A DNA stretch of 64,000 bases. It comes from Thraustochytrium sp. TN22 (taxonomy: Eukaryota; Sar; Bigyra; Thraustochytrida; Thraustochytriidae). The stretch's first letter is position 1, and each line of letters opens with the position of its first letter. The notes below the pieces were generated by a model that saw only the letters and a program-made list of their open reading frames with translations, did not search any database and was not told where the DNA came from. The position numbers and the translations under genes were made by a program. The DNA lies in assembly GCA_013306675.1 (NCBI GenBank), contig JABLUY010000093.1:60803-124802 (forward strand), written 5' to 3'. This document shows, piece by piece, positions 42,143-53,165 of the stretch.

Positions 42143-42517
42143 CTTTGCCGGACTCGACCCTCTTCGTTCGTGACGGCGGACCATGGCGAGGCGAGGGCTT
42201 GGCACCTGCCACTGCCGAGACGAGCGTAGCTGGAGGCAAAGCTGCCGAGGTGAGCTGAGGAGGTGCCTTTCTCTAGCTGCGCACGCAGCCGACGGTGCAG
42301 GTGAAGTCCATCGTCTTGATGGTCACGTTGGTGATGGCGCTTTGCCGGACGCTCGGTGACCCTCTCGTTCATGACGGTGGACCACGGCGAGGCGAGGGCT
42401 TGGCACCTGCCACTGCCCAGACACGAGCTTAGCTTGATGAGGCAAAAGGTGCCGAGGTGAGAAGGTCCCTTTCTCTAGCTGAGCACGCATCGTCTGGATG
42501 GTCACGTTGGTGATGGG
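42143..42517. repeat. Tandem duplication (about 197 + 177 bp) upstream of the TCP11 gene
   Basis: Copy 1 starts CTTTGCCGGACTCGACCCTC at 42143 and ends GTGATGG near 42338; copy 2 starts CTTTGCCGGACGCTCGGTGA at 42340 and ends GTGATGG near 42516. Shared blocks in the same order include GGCGAGGCGAGGGCTTGGCA, CACCTGCCACTGCC, GTGCCGAGGTGAG-type, CTTTCTCTAGCTG and GATGGTCACGTTGGTGATGG. Small indels distinguish the copies. Both lie in the promoter/5' UTR side of TCP11. Confidence 0.9.
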
Positions 42518-42604
42518 CCGATGGCCCGGCCTGAAGCGGTCGCTGCTCGCTCGTTCTAGCTAGCCAACGTTGACGGTCCAGGCTCTGAGTCAGAGCGAAT
42601 GAGG

Positions 42605-42856
42605 CGCGGTCAGCTGTCAAGCACGGAGGCGACGGAGCGGTTGAGCATGTTGACCAGTTCGACTGTCTGGTTGTAGACGACAAAGTCGCCGGGCGCGTCC
42701 CCAGAGGCCCTCGTGGCGTTGCTGTCGGCGTTGCTGTCGGCGTTGATGTCGGCGTTACTGTCGGCGTTGCTCGGGTAATGCTCGTCATCTTGGTCAACGC
42801 CGTTCTGGTCGTCGAGGTCGCAAGGGTTGGCCCGAAGGTAGTCTGCGATGTAGGGC
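42605..42856 (-). pseudogene. Duplicated 3' end of the prolyl-4-hydroxylase-like gene
   Basis: A 252-bp copy of the last ~216 bp of the neighbouring oxygenase gene, starting at the PYIADYLRANPCDLD codons and retaining the TGA stop. The copy is open throughout. It differs by several substitutions and by three extra 12-bp units (GTTGCTGTCGGC-type) that expand an NADS motif. It lies in the same frame as the parent, just past the parent's stop (the stops are 261 bp, or 87 codons, apart), so only one TGA keeps it from being a C-terminal extension. It has no start codon or catalytic domain. Confidence 0.9.
42716..42775. repeat. 12-bp repeat (GTTGCTGTCGGC)n
   Basis: Five units in the duplicated copy versus two in the parental gene. 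They encode NADS/NADI repeats on the minus strand. This is the main length difference between the two copies. Confidence 0.9.
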
Positions 42857-42870
42857 CTCGCTCTGCGCGG

Positions 42871-44469
42871 TCAGCTGTCAAGCACGGAGGCGACGGAGCG
42901 GTTGAGCATGTTGACCAGCTCGACTGTCTGGTTGTAGACGACAAAGCCGCCGGGCGCGTCCCCAGAGGGCCTCGTGGCGTTGCTGTCGGCGTTGCTTGGG
43001 TGATGCTCGTCATCTTGGTCAACATCGTCCTGGACGTCGAGGTCGCAAGGGTTGGCGCGAAGGTAGTCTGCGATGTAGGGCCCGTATGGAAAGCTGTCGA
43101 CGTAGAGGAAGAGTACAAGGATGACGCGCGTGCCGGCGGTGACCGGGAAGCCAGCGTGGCGCAGTGGGCCGGCAAAGGCGACGGCCTGGCCGAGGTCAGC
43201 CTGCACAACACGGCCCTGGCCGTCTGGGCCCAGGGCCTCGAACCAGGTACCGCCGCCGCGAAAGTCAACGCCGCGCTGGTTGAGCGCCACGGTGAAGCTC
43301 ATGGAGGAGGTGTCACGGTGCTCAGGCAGCGAGTAGGACTTGTCGTGCTCCGCGTCGTAGCGTACGATGAAGGCATCGTGCACGCGCATGCGTGAGCGGC
43401 CCTGGGCGTCGAGTGTCGAGGTCCCGTCGGCAAGACGCGGGTAGGCACGCGCGAGCATTGGGTAGAGCTTGGTGCGCAGGAGCTCGCGCAGCCAAGGCCG
43501 GAGCTCGGGAATGTCCTCGACAGCAATGTCGGTGGTGCGCACGGTGGAGTGGCGAACCGTGGACCACTGGCCGCCGCGCTCGCGCTCATGAAAGTCGTTG
43601 ACACAGCGCAACACGCGTTCGCACTCGCTCGCGGAGAGCACGGGCGTGCGCGAGCGGAAGACCAGCGCTCGGCGTTGCTCCTCTTCGTCGAAGAGAGCGA
43701 GCGCGGGTGTGTGCGTGAGGCGGGTGAGGTCCACGAGGAAGGGCTCCAGGTCCACCGGATCGGGCGCGGCGCCGACGAGGTTAGCGAGGTTCTCCGCGGC
43801 AGCAGCAGCGTCTGCGTCGGAGTCGGCGGGACCGTCCCAACAGGCCCGCTTGGCGGCCTGGCGCCGCAGCACGGGGCAGTGTGGAACTGTGGCGTGGCCC
43901 CTGCGCCAGAGCTCGTACGCGGCCGTGTGGTCATCGCCGTGGATTTTGACCCAGCCCGCAAGGTGGAAGGCGTCGGCGATGGCATCGCGAAGCGCTTCCT
44001 GGCCGGCCTCCTCGTCACCGCCGCCGCCGCTGTCGTGGTCGTCTAGCTGGTCGGGGCGCAGCGAGCAAATGTCCAGGCAGTGCGAGAGCGCTTCCTCCTT
44101 GCGATTCGCCTTGAAGAGGAGCTTGGCGAGCAGCAGCGCGTAGTCCGTGTCGGCAGGCGCTTCTTGCAGCGCTTCCTGCAGCGTGGCAAGCGCCGCATCG
44201 CGGCGGCCGAGGCCCTCGAGCGCGGCGGCCTTGCAGAGGCGCAGGCCGCGTTCCGTGCAGGACGCGTCGTGCAGCCACGCCTTGGACGCGAGCAGCATGT
44301 TGCAGACGCCGAGCTCCTCTTTGAAGCGCCGCCGCGCGCGCTCCTGCTCCACACGCGCTGCGGCCTCGGCGGGCGTGAGGCCGCCGCTGGCCACGAGTTG
44401 CTCCACCTGCCGCTCCAGCTCTCGCTCCAGCGTCGCCTCGGCATCGGCGACGGGCCCGCGCGCCAGCAT
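42871..44469 (-). CDS. TPR-containing prolyl 4-hydroxylase-like 2OG/Fe(II) oxygenase
   Basis: A 532-residue protein. The N-terminal half is helical with TPR-like repeats (AALEGLGRRDAALATLQEAL, DYALLLAKLLFKANRKEEAL). The C-terminal half is a double-stranded beta-helix oxygenase: FVFRSRTPVLSASECERVL-like entry, then HRD (about H384/D386 in SLPEHRDTSSMSF) and the distal H near 438 followed by the 2-oxoglutarate Arg (RHAGFPVTAGTRVILVLF). This HxD...H...R set is that of prolyl 4-hydroxylases. After the catalytic domain comes an acidic Asp/Asn/Ser-rich tail, the part that is tandemly duplicated downstream. There is no signal peptide from the ATG at 44469, so a cytosolic hydroxylase is likely. Substrate unknown; the frame extends 137 codons upstream but that part looks non-coding. 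Confidence 0.88.
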   Translation of the reverse strand: MLARGPVADAEATLERELERQVEQLVASGGLTPAEAAARVEQERARRRFKEELGVCNMLLASKAWLHDASCTERGLRLCKAAALEGLGRRDAALATLQEALQEAPADTDYALLLAKLLFKANRKEEALSHCLDICSLRPDQLDDHDSGGGGDEEAGQEALRDAIADAFHLAGWVKIHGDDHTAAYELWRRGHATVPHCPVLRRQAAKRACWDGPADSDADAAAAAENLANLVGAAPDPVDLEPFLVDLTRLTHTPALALFDEEEQRRALVFRSRTPVLSASECERVLRCVNDFHERERGGQWSTVRHSTVRTTDIAVEDIPELRPWLRELLRTKLYPMLARAYPRLADGTSTLDAQGRSRMRVHDAFIVRYDAEHDKSYSLPEHRDTSSMSFTVALNQRGVDFRGGGTWFEALGPDGQGRVVQADLGQAVAFAGPLRHAGFPVTAGTRVILVLFLYVDSFPYGPYIADYLRANPCDLDVQDDVDQDDEHHPSNADSNATRPSGDAPGGFVVYNQTVELVNMLNRSVASVLDS

Positions 44470-45066
44470 GCTTGCGGTGCGCGCGCAGCTGCCCCGCCTC
44501 CCTCCTCGTGCCGTGGACCGCAGCGCACCGCCCTCGCAGCTAGCTCGCCGCACGCGCCGCCGAGCGGTGACTCGGAGGAGCTTTGCCGTGGAGAGCAGGC
44601 AACAAACAGCTCGTGGCGAGACGAGCGTGGCGGCCAGAGTGCCGCCTTGAGCGGCTCGCTGAAGCCGAGGAACGAGCTGCGGAGGCTCGGCGCAGGCTGG
44701 AGAGGGCGGCACGTGGTCGTCGTAGGCGCCGCAGGCGAGGCGCCGTCCTCTCCTCAACGTCAGGCTGGCGACGGACCCAGTGTCGACCAAGGTCTTGGTG
44801 CATTCTGGCCCAGAGACGGGAAGGAGCAAGTGCCACAGGGCCATGGGGGAAGAGCAAGTGCCACTGGCAAGGGGGCACACGAAAGCATCTTCAGTTCAAA
44901 CTCACAGTCAGTGTTTTCGTTTCGTCTCTGTGTCTCACACCAGGTCGCCAAAGTGTTATATAAAAACAGCGGACTCGTCGTCGTGGTCATTGGGGTCATT
45001 GGCCGTTGTCGACGTCGCGACGTCGTGGTTGGTCGTGGTCGTCATCGTGCTTGTCAGAGAGCGAGG
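44470..45066. other. Spacer between the oxygenase and first AP2 gene
   Basis: 597 bp without a gene. It includes a short tandem repeat (about 44822-44872) of an AGAGCAAGTGCCACnGG unit and an AT-richer stretch (about 44880-45000) next to the AP2 gene's 3' end. Confidence 0.5.
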
Positions 45067-47279
45067 TTATGGGTGCGCAGGACGCGAGGAGGGCGCAGAA
45101 GGAGCATCGGAAGCGCCCGTTTTGACGGCCTTGCGGCGAGCAGGGGACTCCCCTCGTGAAGCAGCGCGCTTGGTCACATGAGGCGCGCGGGAGGAGGACC
45201 CGGAAGACTCGCTGCCGTCGAGGGATTTGCTGCTAGGGACTGGACGGTCGATGGAAGAGAGCTGGGGCCCGACGGAGCCGGCGACGGTGGCAGGGGCGTC
45301 TAACCTCCTATCGGAATCGCTGGAGTCGTCGATGTCGTTCCCGGAGCCGGATCCGGAGCCGGAGCCATTGTCGTTGTCGTTGTCGTTGCCGCCGGCGCTG
45401 CTGCTGCTGCTGCCGTTGTCGTTGTCGTTGTCGTTGCCATTGGCACTGGAGTTGGAGTTACGTGAGGCACTGATGCGCTTGGAGGCGCCGGACTTGCTGG
45501 AGGAGTTGGGGTTGCCGACGTCGGAGGGCGGTGTGTCGGTCTCGCAGGTTTCCTTGCCGCCGGAGTCGGAGCCGCCGGAGCCGGAGCCGGTGGCGGAGTT
45601 GTCGGCGCCAGCGCCGGGGCCGGAGCCGGTGGTGCCGGCGCCGGCGGACTCGTCGTTGGAGTCGGAGGAGGCGCTGGAGGCATTTGCGTTGGCGCGGTTT
45701 GCGATGTCCTCGGCGGTGCGAATCCTGAATTCGCCGGTCTTGGTGAAGACCTCCTTGAGGCGGCGGCGCTCCTCGGGGTCCGGAAAGTTGAGCTCCTTCC
45801 GGCTCTCGCCAAAGTGCTCGATGGTGCGCAGGTCAACGGCGAGCGCGGCCATCTCCTCGGAGCGGAAGCAGCCGAGGTGCTCGATCTTGCCGTTGATCCA
45901 GGTCCGCGCGAGCCACTTGCGGTCGCGACGGTGCCAGGAGACGCCGCGGTACTTGGAGCTGGATGTATTGAAGCGCCGCATGTGCGAGTCGAGCACCTCG
46001 TCGCGGCCGACGGGCATCATGCCCATGGGAGCGACCTGGTGGCCCACGAGCACGTAGGGGCTATTGGGCGAGACGCGGTCGAAGACCGGGATGAGCTGCG
46101 TCATGCCGCCGTGGATTGGGTGGCCCGCCATGAACTGCGGCGCGCCCAAGACTGGCTGTTGGTGCAGCATTTGGTGCATGCCGGGCGGCACGGGCGCCTG
46201 GGAAGGCGAGGCGGACATGGAGGAGCCATGAGTGGGTTGCTGCGCCTGGCCTTGCTGCTGCGGCTGTTGTTGTTGTTGCTGCTGCTGCTGCTGCTGGCTG
46301 GAGAAGGGCCTTGTGAAGTCCTTGCCCATTTGCTGCAAAAAGGCGTTGACGTGCGGCGTGAAGATGGAGTTGGCCTTGCTTTGCTGCTGCTGCTGCTGCG
46401 ACGACTGCTGCGGTTGTTGCGGCTGTTGCTGGTGGTCCTGCTGGTGCTGGTGCTGAGGCTGGTGCGGGTGGGTATGGCCGTGGCGGCCGCCGTCAGAGCC
46501 GGTGCGGCTGCGGCTGCGGCCGATGGCAGCGCCGAGGTCGGCGCTCGAGCGCTTCTTCGTGGTGTGTGGACCGGCCGAGCCATCGCGCGGGAGGCTGGCG
46601 TTGCTGCTGCTCAGGTAGCTGGCGGTGCTGGCACCGTTGCGGTTGCCGCTGCCGCCGGAGCCGCTGGAGGCGGACCCGTTGCTGTCACAGTCGTCGTTGT
46701 AGCCGGAGGCGCGGTCGGCCTTGCGCGCGTGCGAGCTGCTGGTGACGCGATCGCCCGAGGAGGACGAGGACGATGAAATCTTCGGGGCGGCCCTCTCGTT
46801 GCCGGCGCCGCCCGCGCCAGCCGAGCTGGACGAGGAGGCGGTGGTCTGCGAAAAGTGCACGACGCATGATGTGCCGCCGGTCTGGCCGGGCTGCAGCGGA
46901 ACGAATTGCGCCTGGACGTCAGGCGGGCAGCCGGGAGCCGGGACGAAGAAGACGCCACCCACGGTCATGTTTGGCGGGGCGTTGAGCACGATCGGGGATT
47001 TCTCGCCCGCGCTGGCCTCGGCGCCGTCCTGGTCTCTCCTCGCCGTCAAGCTAGCGAAGACGCTCTGCGGGGCGGACGAGGACAAGCTCGACGGTGTGGC
47101 GTTGTTGCCGTTGCTACTGCTGCTCTTGGCGACAGCGTTGCCGTCCGCGCTGTTGCTGCCGTTGGCGCCGCGTGCGGCACTGTTGAGCATGTTGGTCATG
47201 AAGGGCATCTGCATCGGGGAGGCGCCCTGCTGCATGACGAACTGCGGCTGTTGCAGCTGCTGTGATGCTTGTTGTTGCG

Positions 47280-47322
<43 letters not shown>

Positions 47323-47673
47323 CTGCTGTGTCATGAACATTTGCTGCATGATTTGCGGTGATGGAGTGGCGGCTTGATCCTGCTGCGCACTTGCGGAGGA
47401 GGACTTGGGCTCCGAGTCGCGGCGCTCGACGACGGGCCCAACCTGCAGGCCTTGCTGCTGCAGACCTTGCTGCTGCTGAGGCTGCATCATGGCCGGGATG
47501 AAACTCGTCATGGCTTGGTAGCCGGCGCCACCTTGACCTAACTGCTGCGGCATGAAGTAGTAGCCGCCCATGTTCATGCCGGCCGGCGCGTCTTGTTGTT
47601 GTTGCTGCTGCTGCTGCTGCTGTGGCTGGCCGCTGCCGGAGGCGGCCTGGCCGGACAAGAACTGAGAGTACAT
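45067..47673 (-). CDS. AP2-domain transcription factor 1, Gln/Asn/Ser-rich
   Basis: An 868-residue, mostly disordered protein with one AP2/ERF-type DNA-binding domain at about 571-632 (SSKYRGVSWHRRDRKWLARTW, then INGKIEHLGCFRSEEMAALAVDLRTIEHFG). YRGVSWHRRDRKW followed by a WINGKIxHLGxFxxEEMAALAVD helix is a standard AP2 three-strand plus helix pattern. The N-terminal half has several poly-Q runs and the C-terminal third is Ser/Asn/Gly-rich. Start chosen at ATG 47673 (MYSQFLSGQAASGSG); the frame continues 213 codons upstream over low-complexity Arg/Ala DNA. It probably binds DNA as a transcription factor in the nucleus. A short conserved block after the AP2 domain (ELNFPDPEERRRLKEVFTKTGEFRIRTA) is shared with the other two AP2 genes in this window. 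Confidence 0.88.
46250..46300. repeat. CAG/CTG coding repeat in AP2 gene 1
   Basis: A TTGTTGTTGTTGCTGCTGCTG-type run encoding poly-Q on the minus strand. Similar runs occur at about 46382-46400, 47282-47330 and 47592-47622 in the same gene. Confidence 0.9.
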
Positions 47674-48700
47674 GATGGGCTCGGGCTCGGCAGCGGGCTG
47701 GCGAAGTGGCCCCGCGCGCGAGAAAGAAGAAGGAGACCTCGACGAAGCGAGTTTAGTTGTGGCGGCGCTGCTCCAACTGATGCAGCTGGTCCTAGGCGGC
47801 CAGGTCGTCCGAAACGCCGGCCGGCCGGCGGTGGCGGCGGGAGGACGGTCGGCGAGCGCGGCCTCGCGTCCGCTCGCCCGCGCAGTCGCGTCGGCACACG
47901 GGCACGAACGGTGGCCTCGACGAGCTCGCTCGCGCGCAGCGCAGCGCAGAGAAGGGCCTCCTTCCTGCGTCCTCCGCAGGCCTTCTCTGCAGATGGCGCG
48001 GCTGCGGCGGGCGCTCGCGGCGGTCCCTGCGCGGCGGCGCGGCGGCGTCGGCGTGCGTCCGCTCGCTCGCTCGCTCGCTCGCTCGGCCCCGCGCGCGCGC
48101 GGGCAGCGGCGGCAGCGGCGCGACCTGCCTGGTGGGGCGCGGCGCGGCGCGCTGCGACTTGCTGGGGCGGTGGCTGCGCGTCGCAGAAGAGCAAAGCGTG
48201 GGGGGTTTGATCCCTCTCTGCCGGGCGGCCGAGCGGCCGCTTTGGCTGCGGGGCGGCTGCGGGCGGAACGGAGCTGTCGTTGCCGCGGCTCGCAGACACG
48301 CAGCTGCGGCACGCTGTTGTGGCTGCGGGGCGAGTGGCCCGCAGACCCCCGCTACCGGCGCCCGAACTGGGGGGCCACCGTAGAACGGCGGGCGGCCCTG
48401 AGCGTGGCTGTGAACAGCGTAGTCTGCGGGGCGAGCTGCGGGGCGCCCTTCCCCGGCTGCGGTGGCGCTGCGGACCTCGCCGGGCCCTTTCGCACCAGGC
48501 CTGGCAGCGCTGCCTGGGCAGGGCGGTAAGGAGTCCCGCTGAGGCGCGCTCTGTGCGGCTCAACGCATCTCAAGTTGAACGCGCCTCGGCTCAGCGCTGC
48601 GGCGCGCAGCCAAGATGTGCTGCGGCGGCGGCCGTTGGGCCGTGCGCTGCGCCTCGAACTGAGCCAGGCACGTTGCGGGCATGTAATCATGCAGGCAAGC

Positions 48701-48746
<46 letters not shown>

Positions 48747-50834
48747 CAAGCAAGCGATCATCGGTCGATGTCGCTGAGACAAGGGCCGACCTACCTATCA
48801 CTTGCAGGTGCGTCGAGGTCGAGGAGGGCGGGTCGGCCGACTCGGCCCCTCACTGTCAGCGCACTTGCGGAGCCAGACGCAGTTCCCGCAGCGAGCTGTG
48901 GCGCTGCGGCGGCCGCACAAGTCCGTGGTATAGGCCGTAACGGGGACGTCGGCTCGGCACAGGACGCTGCTGCGGTGGCGCCCAAGCACGCGGAGCGCCC
49001 GCAGAGCAAGGCATCCGCAGCAACAGCGGGGCACCGTGTCTGCGACGTCCGTGCGACGTCGTGGCGTGGTCGCGGAGCAGGCCCAAACACCTCGAAGCAT
49101 CCAGCACCGCCGAACGCCGAATCCGCAGCTACTATCCTCAAGGAATCTACCACTAAAACCGCAGTTCGCGCCCCAAGGGCCGTTTCGCAGCGCTTGCCAA
49201 CTGCAACGCGTTGATACGCAGCTCGCCGAAAGCTGCTTCCGCAGCTACGCCTTGATTCGTCGCTGTGGGATCCGACGCGAGGCCAAACCAGGGGCACCCG
49301 GGCCGCGCAGGCATGGGCAGGGCGGGGTAGCGCGAGCACCTCGTCTTGCGCGGACTCGGAGTCCAGCGCCAGCCGTCCGGAGCCGACCGCGCGGCCCGGG
49401 CCGGCCGGTGAGCCATTCATTCGTTCAGCCGGCTGGACGCGCATGCGAGCTCTTTTGCGCGAGCGACGCCGCACGAGCGCGAAAGGCCTCTGGCCTGACA
49501 GCCGTCCTGAGACTCGTCGAGAGCACCAAAACGCCGCAAGCTGCTACGGGCTCCCAGCTGGCCTGGCCCGGCCAGCTGCGCGGCGCGCGTGCAAGACTAA
49601 CCTACACGCCGGCCGTCCGGCATCTCCAGCGCTCTCGTCCTCGCCCCCACCCTCCCATCCTCTCTCCCCCGCGCTCCCGCGGCGCGGCGCGCTTGGCTTC
49701 GCCGCGGAAGCTGCGCGAAACGCGGGCAGCCAGCCAGCCTCTGGCAGGCACTGGCAGGCAGCCCGCTGCGCCTCGCGCGCTAAGCGGCCGGCGCGCGTCG
49801 AGTTTGCGACCCGCAGCCGCGGCGCTGTGCGTCGCTGCGGAGGGCCGGGTTGTCCCGCTGCGGGCTGTGCGGGTCGCGGCGGCAACCCGCTCCCGCGCCA
49901 CCGCCTCAGATGCCTGCAGGCTGTGGAGCTGTGGAACGCAGCGGCGGGCCGGCTTGTCGGCAGCTGTTTGGCGGTGGTGCTCAGGCTGCCTGCCTGCCTG
50001 CCTGCCTGCCTGGCCAGGCCTGGCCGGCCTCCGGCGGCCTCCGCGCTCGCAGGCGATTCCCGCGCTTGCTCCTTCGCGACTCGCGCTGCGAAGCGAAGCG
50101 AACGCACGCGCGGCCAAGTAGTTACCGGCAAGTACTGGCCGCCAGCCGCCAGCCAGCCAGCCAGCCAGCAGGCTGCCAGCACTGCAGTGCTGCCACCCCC
50201 GCCGGGTCCACCGCCGCCGCCGATACGCACTGTGTGCACAGAGGGCTGCCCCCATGGCCAGCGCCAAGCAGCGCGGCGAGCAGCTGACAGTGAGTGCAGC
50301 AGTGCAGTGGAGCGCCGGGGCCGCGCAGGAGCAGGACAGCGATGGCGAGAAGCCCACTGTGAAGCGCCCGCCCCCGCGCACGCAGCCGTACAGCGCGCGA
50401 CGGCGCGCTCACAGTGAAGGCGGGGCAGGCTGGAAGAGCGCGGCGGGCCGCGGCGCTGCGGAGGATCAAGCGGCGGGCCTCGGCGCAGCGCGACGCAGCG
50501 CGCCTGGGCGCGCCGCGTCGCGGTCAGGCCCCCCTGGCAGCCTGAGCCCGAGCGAGGCCGAGGCCCTCAGCTGCCTGGCTTGCCGCGCCAGGCGATCAAT
50601 GTGCTGCGCTTGGGCGGGCAAGAACGCTGTCCGCCGCCGCCTAGCGCCGCCCAGCGCCGCCAGTGGCCACTGGCATTCAATCCTCCTCCCCCCCCCCGCT
50701 GCGCGGCTGGCGCCGACGTGCTCCGTGCGGCGGGAACGGCGGCATGGGGCGTGACGAGGGCCCCCGCGCGCCGCGAGTCTAATCGCGCGGCGACTCATGC
50801 GAGCTCGAGCGCGCGCTTTCGAGGATCAGACAGG
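47674..50834. other. 3.2-kb gene-poor region between AP2 gene 1 and the mobile element
   Basis: No supportable gene. Notable items: (CGCT)n at about 48058-48090, an AAGC microsatellite at about 48690-48750 and a CTGC/CAGC repeat near 49985-50015. A candidate short exon at 50254-50290 (ATG, then GTGAGT) was not strong enough to call. It presumably includes the long 5' region of AP2 gene 1. Confidence 0.5.
48690..48755. repeat. (AAGC)n tetranucleotide microsatellite
   Basis: About 14 copies of CAAG/AAGC with one or two interruptions. Related CAAGCAAGC motifs recur in the array at 56220-56665. Confidence 0.9.
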
Positions 50835-50848
50835 ATATCCCAATCACA
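50835..50848 (+). repeat. Left terminal inverted repeat
   Basis: ATATCCCAATCACA, the partner of the right-end repeat. A chance 11-bp inverted match within ~100 bp at each end is unlikely, but one pair alone is not proof. Confidence 0.6.
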
Positions 50849-51293
50849 CCTCTATGCTTACTCGTATCCGCCTACCACGCGGGGGTCCCTCGGTGACGCC
50901 CGGCACAGGGGGCACTAAAGCGTATTAAGAGGGTACTTTACTCCCGATTTGCTCCAAAAAAGTGGCCTAGAGTCTGGCGAAGTTAGTTCCGCATTCGATC
51001 AAAAACGCAGCGATGGGGCCGAGCTTGAAGAGGCCCACTCGAAGCGACCCAAGGCTCCTGCCCCCTATTCATTTTGGCCGAAGGCGTGGTGGTTAGGATG
51101 AGATGAGCTCGGCAGTTCGCCCAGAGCGGCTTTGGGGGGAGCTCGCGCGCGACTTCGTCGCGGAGCGCGCTGGAGCCGCAGGCGCTGCGGCGCGCGGCTG
51201 CAGGCGGCCCTGGCGGGTGCCTTGTGCCTGCTCTCAGCTCGCACGCCCCTGCCGCAGCGCTTGGACGTGGAGTCGGGCCCGCACTGCGACATC

Positions 51294-52969
51294 ATGGCAT
51301 CGGCGAGGCCTAACCACCGCGTGGAGGACGACAGCGACAGCGACAGCGACAGCGAGTTCGTGCCCCTGGACAAGCGGGACACAGGGGACGAAGACGAAGA
51401 AGGAGAGGAGCTTGGCGACGAGGATGCTCGTGCTGAGGCCGCTGCGCAGCAAGACTTCGAAGACATACTTGCGTTGGTCGACGAACCGACGCGTGGTGCG
51501 AGTGCATGTTCGAGGTCGGCCTCATTCAGCACAAGACCGTTCCGGGGCTCGCAGTCTCGCCGGATGGAGTCGCTCGCGTCCGGCTTCCAGGCGCGGAGTG
51601 CGACGCATCGTCAGTACTATGCAGCGTCGAGATCAAGACGCGCGTCGCGCCTGGAGGCGCGGTAGACGCACGTATCGTGAGCACCCAGATGAACACGTGG
51701 GGGACGAGACTTGGTGGAAGGCCATACCTGCCGAGCACCGCGCGCAAGTCTTGCACCAAGCTGTGGTCCTCCAAATCGATCACGTGCTCTACGTTGCTGC
51801 CAGCACGAGTTCGTGTTTGTACGCCTGCCTCGTTGAAGTGCCTCCGGACGCCCGGCTCGCCATGGAGCGCGCTCTGAAACCGTGGGCGGACAAGCTCACG
51901 ACATGGGCGCACCAGAGCATCGACAGCGGGTGCGCCGCCCAAGCCACCTGCCATCTTCGGCGAGGAGGAGGGGGCGGTGCTGAGCTCGCACTTCCGGCTG
52001 TGGCGCGCCATGCGCAAGCTTGTCGCTCTGAAGGGGCCCATGCGGCCCGTGCATGTCATCAAGTGCTTACCGCAGGAGCTATACAACGTCGCAAAGGGCG
52101 GCGTCGACGGAAGCACACAGTACGTGGAGCAGATCACCAACACGCAGTGCATGAATCTGAGCTGCGACCAGAACATCGCGTTGCGCACGTACAAGCAGCT
52201 CGTTGTCAACGCCATCGTGGTCTACCGCTACTTACAGGCTGCGAGGAAGAGCAACCTCGAAGACAGCGACGGGCTAAAGGCCCTCCGCGACAAGGTGAAC
52301 CGCTCTGAAGCGCTCAGCACTGTCTCGTTCCGCCTCACTGTCGACATGGTCCGTCACGTCTACAGGAGCAGGCAGCTCGATACGGCGCAGGTGGAGTTCA
52401 ACATGCAGCCAAGCATGCCCAAGCCCACTGGGCTCACCAGGGAAGCGGCGAGGGACCTCGTGACCGCCGGTAAGCGCAAGCGAACCCCCGAGTTGCAGAA
52501 GTTCTTCAACCACGGCCAAGCCCGCGACATCCGCCTCGATGCCGCACTGCAACATGACTCAGAGGCAGCGGGAAAGGCATCCTTCAACGCCAACAACAAG
52601 AGGATTCCCGCCAAGCGGCTCTGCGTCATCTGCGGCAAGCAAACGCACCGTCGTTGCACCATCTGCGGTGTGCCTCTGCACGTGTTCATGAGAAAGAATG
52701 AACGCACAACCTGCTTTTCCAAGTGGCACACGCGCGTGCGCGTCGAGCCTCACGAAGGCTTCAAGAAGCGCAAGACAAACGTCAACGGAACACCTTCGCC
52801 CATTTGCCTCGATCATGTCGATTCGAGCAGCGCCAGTGCCTCGTCCGGTACCCCTACAGCGCAGAGCAGGAACGACCACGTAGCCCAAGCCAGCTACACC
52901 GACACCCCATCAAGCCATAGTTCAAGATCCTCTCGCAGCAGCCTCAGCACGAGTCCATCGTGCCCTTGA
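51294..52969 (+). pseudogene. Broken YqaJ-type nuclease + piggyBac-like C-terminal tail gene
   Basis: Three frames must be joined. Frame 1 starts at ATG 51294 (MASARPNHRVEDDSDSDSDS) and runs through an acidic leader. Near 51488 the coding sense moves to a second frame with WCECMFEVGLIQHKTVPGL, AVSPDG and SVEIKTR. At a G5 run (about 51698-51703) it shifts to WWKAIPAEHRAQVLHQAVV and VLYVAAS. Near 51928 it returns to the second frame (IFGEEEGAVLSSHFRLWRAM) and stays open to the TGA at 52967. SPDG...EIK...Q is the PD-(D/E)XK pattern of YqaJ/lambda-exonuclease-like nucleases. Downstream, ELYNVAKGGVDGSTQ and VVNAIVVYRYLQAARK resemble the third-Asp region of piggyBac transposases, and CVICGKQTHRRCTICGVPL...CFSKWH resembles their C-terminal Cys-rich finger. 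No first or second catalytic Asp region is visible. It is likely a dead or chimeric transposon gene. Confidence 0.7.
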
Positions 52970-53165
52970 TGCAGCCCAAGTTGGCCTCAGCATCCGCACA
53001 GGCCAGTCGGAAGTGACCAACACTTTACGCTTCCATACAAACCCAGTAGTTGAAAGTTCCAAAAATGATTAGAATCATGATAGCAACAGGTCAGTCGAGC
53101 GCAAGCAGGAGAGCCGATTTACTAGGGATAATATGGCTATCCTGATTAAACTCCGTCTAGGGCGA

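Noticed and set aside
48560-48742. LLACLLACL repeat frame as a membrane peptide
   Set aside because: It is simply the translation of the AAGC microsatellite.
50254-50754. Possible short exon (ATG to GTGAGT at 50290) or 166-residue frame
   Set aside because: No conserved sequence, low-complexity composition and no clear partner exon downstream.
50925-53149. TTAA-to-TTAA element ends for a piggyBac transposon
   Set aside because: TTAA occurs at both positions but the adjoining inverted repeats match poorly; the ATATCCCAATC pair is better. Kept as an alternative in the element entry.
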